Part shown: positions 6,797-9,178 of the stretch, in pieces | Numbering within the stretch: the first letter of the stretch is position 1 | How the letters are laid out: every line of letters begins with the position of its first letter | DNA from: Planctomycetota bacterium | GTDB lineage: Bacteria > Planctomycetota > Phycisphaerae > Sedimentisphaerales > Anaerohalosphaeraceae | Direction: 5' to 3' | Length of the DNA: 9,178 nucleotides | Assembly (NCBI GenBank): GCA_003644175.1 | Contig: QNBS01000073.1 | Location: 1 to 9,178 of the forward strand | Program-made: the position numbers and the translations under genes | The notes under the pieces: generated by a model | Seen by the model: the letters and a program-made list of their open reading frames with translations, nothing else | The model's database searches: none | What the model was told of the DNA's origin: nothing

Positions 6797-7558
6797 ATGA
6801 CAAAAAACGGTGGTGTAGACGACAAAGGCCGGGCGCTTGACGCGGTTTTCGGCGGTATCGCCCGGCGCTATGACCTGGCCAACCACGTGCTCAGTTGCGG
6901 CGTGGATTTTTATTGGCGTCGGGCTGCGGCGGCGATGGCCGCGCCCGGTGCAGGCGACAGGGTGCTTGATATGTGCTGCGGCACGGGGGATTTTGCGTTT
7001 GCATTCGCCCGCGCCCGCGCCGACACAGGTCGAATCACCGGTTGCGATTTCAGTCCGGAGATGATTGAACTTGCCGGGATCAAGGAAAGTAAATTCAAGC
7101 GTCGCCGAAAATATGCGGCGGTGGCGATGGACTGGCGGGTGTGCGACTGTGCGGCGACGGAGTTCGAGACGGAATCGTTTGATATTGTAAGCTGTGCGTT
7201 CGGGGTGAGGAATATGGCGGACCTCTCGGCGGGTCTTGAGGAAATGTACCGCCTGCTTCGACCCGGCGGGAGGGTGTGCATTCTCGATTTTTCCCTGCCG
7301 AAAAATGCGGTTATTCGGGCGGCATATCTGCCATATTTTCGCTGGATTTTGCCGGTATTGGGGGGGCTGATAAGCGGCGATTACAGTGCGTACCGGTATC
7401 TTGCCGAGTCGGTGCGACGGTGGGATCGGCAGGTGGATATAGCGGCTTTGCTGCACAAAGCCGGTTTTCGGGAGGTTGTCGCCAGGCCTTTGACATCCGG
7501 AATTGCCACGGTCCATGTCGGGCATAAACCGCCCGCTCCGGAGCGCAAGCGTTCTTGA
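6797..7558 (+). CDS. ubiE: Demethylmenaquinone / 2-polyprenyl benzoquinol methyltransferase (UbiE/MenG)
   Basis: 253 residues, a typical length. A class I SAM-dependent methyltransferase for the last C-methylation of menaquinone (or ubiquinone). The N-terminal signature is present: F18, 'RRYDLANHVLSCG' (23-35), W40-R41. The SAM-binding loop VLDMCCGTGD is at 56-65 and the acidic residue after strand 2 is D84. 'FDIVSCAFGVRN' (128-139) and the late 'DYSAYRYLAESV' (195-206) are the UbiE signatures. The usual 'GDAxxLPF' segment is altered to 'CDCAATEF'. It starts 30 bp after pssA, with only a weak purine-rich ribosome site (GAAGAGA). Nothing in the window decides between menaquinone and ubiquinone; if the organism is anaerobic, menaquinone (MenG role) is likelier. 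Confidence 0.94.
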   Translation: MTKNGGVDDKGRALDAVFGGIARRYDLANHVLSCGVDFYWRRAAAAMAAPGAGDRVLDMCCGTGDFAFAFARARADTGRITGCDFSPEMIELAGIKESKFKRRRKYAAVAMDWRVCDCAATEFETESFDIVSCAFGVRNMADLSAGLEEMYRLLRPGGRVCILDFSLPKNAVIRAAYLPYFRWILPVLGGLISGDYSAYRYLAESVRRWDRQVDIAALLHKAGFREVVARPLTSGIATVHVGHKPPAPERKRS

Positions 7559-7634
7559 ATTGTCCCGGAGCCCGGATTGTCCCAGGCCGCCTCCCGGGCG
7601 ATTGGGTCGGGGCGGCAAATTTTGCTGCGGGTTT

Positions 7635-7688
7635 TTGATGTAATGCCGGACCGAATCGGCTATAATGCCAAATTTCCGGAAAACGGCA
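7635..7688 (+). promoter_or_regulatory. Candidate promoter and dyad ahead of the TSUP gene
   Basis: A perfect TATAAT (7661-7666) has a TTGATG (7635-7640) upstream at a long 20-bp spacing. Just downstream is a 10-bp palindrome, TTTCCGGAAA (7673-7682), framed by TGCC (7666-7669) and GGCA (7685-7688). The whole forms an imperfect 23-bp dyad over the expected transcription start, where an operator would act. It separates this unit from ubiE, whose stop is at 7558. Confidence 0.38.
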
Positions 7689-7723
7689 AATTCGCAGTTA
7701 TTGAACGGGCTGGAGACTCAACT

Positions 7724-8200
7724 ATGCTGGAACAATTGGGTAATCCGTGGTGGGGGTTTATTGTTGTCGGGATATTCGCGGGTATCCTGAGCGGGTCATT
7801 GGGGCTGGGCGGAGGCGTTCTCCTGGTCCCTGCACTGGCGCTCGCCTGCGGATACCCCCAGAAGTCGGCGCAGGGGATGTCGCTTGCGATAATGGCGCCG
7901 ATGGTTTTGTTGGGGGCGTTTCGATACTGGCGAATTGAAGCGGTCGATGTAGATCTGACGGCGGCGGCATGGGTCATCGCCGGTGCGCTTGTCGGCGTGA
8001 TGATCGGAACCGGGATTGCGTGTCGGCTCCCGACAGAGGTGTTGCGGAAGATATTTGCGGTGGTTCTTGTGATTATTGCGGTAAGAATGTTTATTGGTCC
8101 GTCCATGTCGCAAAAGGCGATGGCCGAGAAGAATTTGAAATATCAAAATAATGTAAGCGCGGTTGAACCCGGAGGCATGAGTAATGAGTCAGGAAAGTAA
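7724..8200 (+). CDS. Half-length TSUP (TauE/SafE) family membrane protein
   Basis: 158 residues from the ATG at 7724, chosen for GGAG at 7712-7715 (8-nt spacing) and because the protein then begins right before its first membrane span; the open frame runs back to 7577, but that part is polar and has no ribosome site. It holds one TauE/SafE repeat: 'FAGILSGSLGLGGGVLLVPAL' (split over 18-38), then 'AQGMSLAIMAP' (49-59). Four or so hydrophobic spans fall at about 10-25, 28-43, 52-67 and 80-125. Full-length members have two such repeats in about 250 residues, so this one would need to dimerise. The family exports or imports sulfur oxyanions and organosulfonates; the substrate here is unknown. The tail after residue 126 is polar, and its last 17 bp overlap the next gene. 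Confidence 0.87.
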   Translation: MLEQLGNPWWGFIVVGIFAGILSGSLGLGGGVLLVPALALACGYPQKSAQGMSLAIMAPMVLLGAFRYWRIEAVDVDLTAAAWVIAGALVGVMIGTGIACRLPTEVLRKIFAVVLVIIAVRMFIGPSMSQKAMAEKNLKYQNNVSAVEPGGMSNESGK

Positions 8201-8936
8201 CGGGGTTGTTCGTATTTTCAGCGCAAAGGCGTGTGCGGCCCCATTGGAAAAGGCGGCAAAGCTCTATGAGGAGCAGACCGGGACGAAGATCGAAATCAGC
8301 GTGTGCAGTCGCCACTGCGCCAACCCCGTCGCCGAAGAAGCGACCGGCGAAACGGGCGGGGATGATTTTCTGTTGGAGATATCTGATGCGGGCATCCACG
8401 ATCTTGCGATAGCCGGCGCCGAGTATCTGCTCGACGACGGCGAGGTCAGGGGAATCGTTCAAAGAGGCCGGCGCCGCACGATTGCGTATCGCACATCTGC
8501 GATTCTCGTGCCGGCCGACAATCCTAAGAACATTCAACGTATAGAAGATCTGGCAATGCCCGGCGTGCGAATCGCTATCTCGCTTATCGATTGTCTCAAG
8601 GGCATCTGGGAGGATATCACCGGGAGGTTGGGTCTGCTGGATGCGATCCGACCGAACATCACTTATTACGCCAACGGTTGTGTGGCGATTGTGGAAGCGG
8701 TTGCGACAGGCGAAGTTGACGCGGCGTTCGGGTGGACGGCGTTTAAGCACCTGGAGAGTGATCGTTTGAACGTCATCGAGATGCCGCCGGCCCAGCAGGT
8801 GCTGCGTGGCACAGCGGTGGGGTTGCTGTCTTTTGCCAAAGACAAGGAAAAGGCCGGACACTTCATGGATTTCCTGGCGTCTCCGGCGTCCCGCGAGTTC
8901 TACAAGGAGTTCGGCTGGTGTGTGCCGGGAGAATAG
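8184..8936 (+). CDS. ModA-like periplasmic-binding-fold protein without signal peptide, cysteine-rich
   Basis: 250 residues; GGAGG (8171-8175) lies 8 nt before the ATG. It overlaps the TSUP gene by 17 bp in another frame, so the genes are coupled. The fold is that of type II substrate-binding proteins such as ModA: 'VVRIFSAKACAAPLEKAAKL' at the N-terminus, 'AISLIDCLKGIW' (131-142), 'GEVDAAFGW' (176-184), and a C-terminal 'FMDFLASPASREFYKEFGW'. There is no hydrophobic signal sequence or lipobox, so the protein is predicted cytoplasmic. It has six cysteines: C17, C41 and C45 (CSRHC), C137, C166 and C246. In the ModA fold the segments around C17, C41/C45, C137 and C166 are the anion-binding loops, so the pocket may be thiol-lined. 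The ligand is unknown; molybdate or tungstate is the family default, and a metal or metal cluster is an alternative. Confidence 0.82.
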   Translation: MSQESNGVVRIFSAKACAAPLEKAAKLYEEQTGTKIEISVCSRHCANPVAEEATGETGGDDFLLEISDAGIHDLAIAGAEYLLDDGEVRGIVQRGRRRTIAYRTSAILVPADNPKNIQRIEDLAMPGVRIAISLIDCLKGIWEDITGRLGLLDAIRPNITYYANGCVAIVEAVATGEVDAAFGWTAFKHLESDRLNVIEMPPAQQVLRGTAVGLLSFAKDKEKAGHFMDFLASPASREFYKEFGWCVPGE

Positions 8937-8961
8937 ACGCGGCAACCTGATGGTGAGTTGA

Positions 8962-9090
8962 ATGGACACGGTTTTTCTCGAGAATTGCTACGAATTCCTG
9001 CTGCTGGTGCATCTGTTTGCGACATTTGTTCTGATCGGCGGCATGACGTATATACTGTGGTATGAGTTTGACCATTGGAAAATCTTTTGA
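8962..9090 (+). CDS. Small single-span membrane protein (42 residues)
   Basis: A 42-residue open frame starting 25 bp after the binding-protein gene, with a weak GGTGAG ribosome site. Residues about 12-36 are a strong hydrophobic span, 'FLLLVHLFATFVLIGGMTYI', preceded by an acidic N-terminus with one Cys (C9) and followed by 'WYEFDHWKIF'. The 'VHLF...IGGMTY' pattern recalls the first helix of CopD/DUF2269-type proteins, though this is too short to assign a family. Position suggests it belongs to the TSUP/binding-protein unit. A +1 shift at the TTT-TGA end would add about 17 codons (to 9143), which is noted but not favoured. Confidence 0.6.
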   Translation: MDTVFLENCYEFLLLVHLFATFVLIGGMTYILWYEFDHWKIF

Positions 9091-9165
9091 GCCGGGTTTT
9101 CATATTTGGCCCACCGTTATTAGTATGAAGGAATTGTCGGATTGAGACGTGGTAACACACCGAAC

Positions 9166-9170
9166 AGAGG
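9166..9170 (+). promoter_or_regulatory. Probable ribosome binding site of a gene starting past the right edge
   Basis: AGAGG followed by an A-rich stretch ends the window, 8 bases from the edge, without a start codon in view. The 75 bases before it (9091-9165) hold no convincing gene or terminator. If an ATG follows at once, the next gene would continue the TSUP/binding-protein unit. Confidence 0.3.
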
Positions 9171-9178
9171 AATAAGAG

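Noticed and set aside
6251..7618. 455-codon open frame on the minus strand across pssA and ubiE
   Set aside because: It is antisense to two well-supported genes, its translation is rich in Arg, His and Pro, and no family motif is visible. It is a G+C-driven shadow.
7577..7723. Upstream in-frame TTG start for the TSUP protein
   Set aside because: It would add 49 polar residues, lacks a ribosome site, and runs through the likely promoter at 7661-7666.
7724..8936. TSUP gene truncated by a frameshift, with its second half downstream
   Set aside because: The following sequence encodes a complete, different protein with its own ribosome site, and no TSUP second repeat is seen in any frame.
8091..8969. 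292-codon minus-strand open frame opposite the binding-protein gene
   Set aside because: Its composition is Arg/His-rich without motifs, and the plus-strand gene has a good ribosome site and clear fold motifs.
1..9178. CRISPR array, tRNA or rRNA gene
   Set aside because: No regularly spaced repeats, cloverleaf with a T-loop signature, or rRNA-like sequence was recognised by eye.

Overview
The window looks like chromosomal DNA of an anaerobic or facultative bacterium, plausibly of the Planctomycetota (Phycisphaerae-like). This rests on the BlaI plus M56 antirepressor pair, the short pyruvoyl-type Psd next to PssA, the Hpt-REC protein and the moderately high G+C. It is an inference from gene content, not a taxonomic measurement.

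Left part, minus strand (1-1237): a BlaI/MecI/CopY-type repressor and a BlaR1/MecR1-type M56 membrane metalloprotease, overlapping by ATGA. The protease gene runs off the left edge. The 320 bp upstream of the repressor hold two copies of the dyad ACGAA-N4-TTCGT (candidate operators) and a terminator-like hairpin. A plus-strand AAA_14/DUF4143 ATPase follows (1558-2733), more A+T-rich than the genes to its right. Converging on it is a 54-codon tail of a PaaI-type hotdog thioesterase, a decapitated gene remnant. The remnant abuts the 3' end of a minus-strand Hpt-REC phosphorelay gene (2903-3757).

Middle part, plus strand (3991-7558): a housekeeping cluster of mnmA (tRNA 2-thiouridylase), psd and pssA (phosphatidylethanolamine synthesis) and ubiE/menG (menaquinone methyltransferase). 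The first three genes overlap by ATGA. The leader ahead of mnmA has a TTGACA promoter and two mutually incompatible hairpins, the second followed by a T run, which resembles an attenuator.

Right part, plus strand (about 7660-9090): a second transcription unit. It has a half-length TSUP (TauE/SafE) membrane protein, an overlapping ModA-like substrate-binding-fold protein, and a 42-residue single-span membrane protein. The ModA-like protein has no signal peptide, and its cysteines fall in what look like the ligand-binding loops. The next gene probably starts just past the right edge. This small cassette is the best candidate in the window for an undescribed system: a cytosolic, cysteine-lined binding protein coupled to a small permease. 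No tRNA, rRNA, CRISPR array or insertion sequence was seen.
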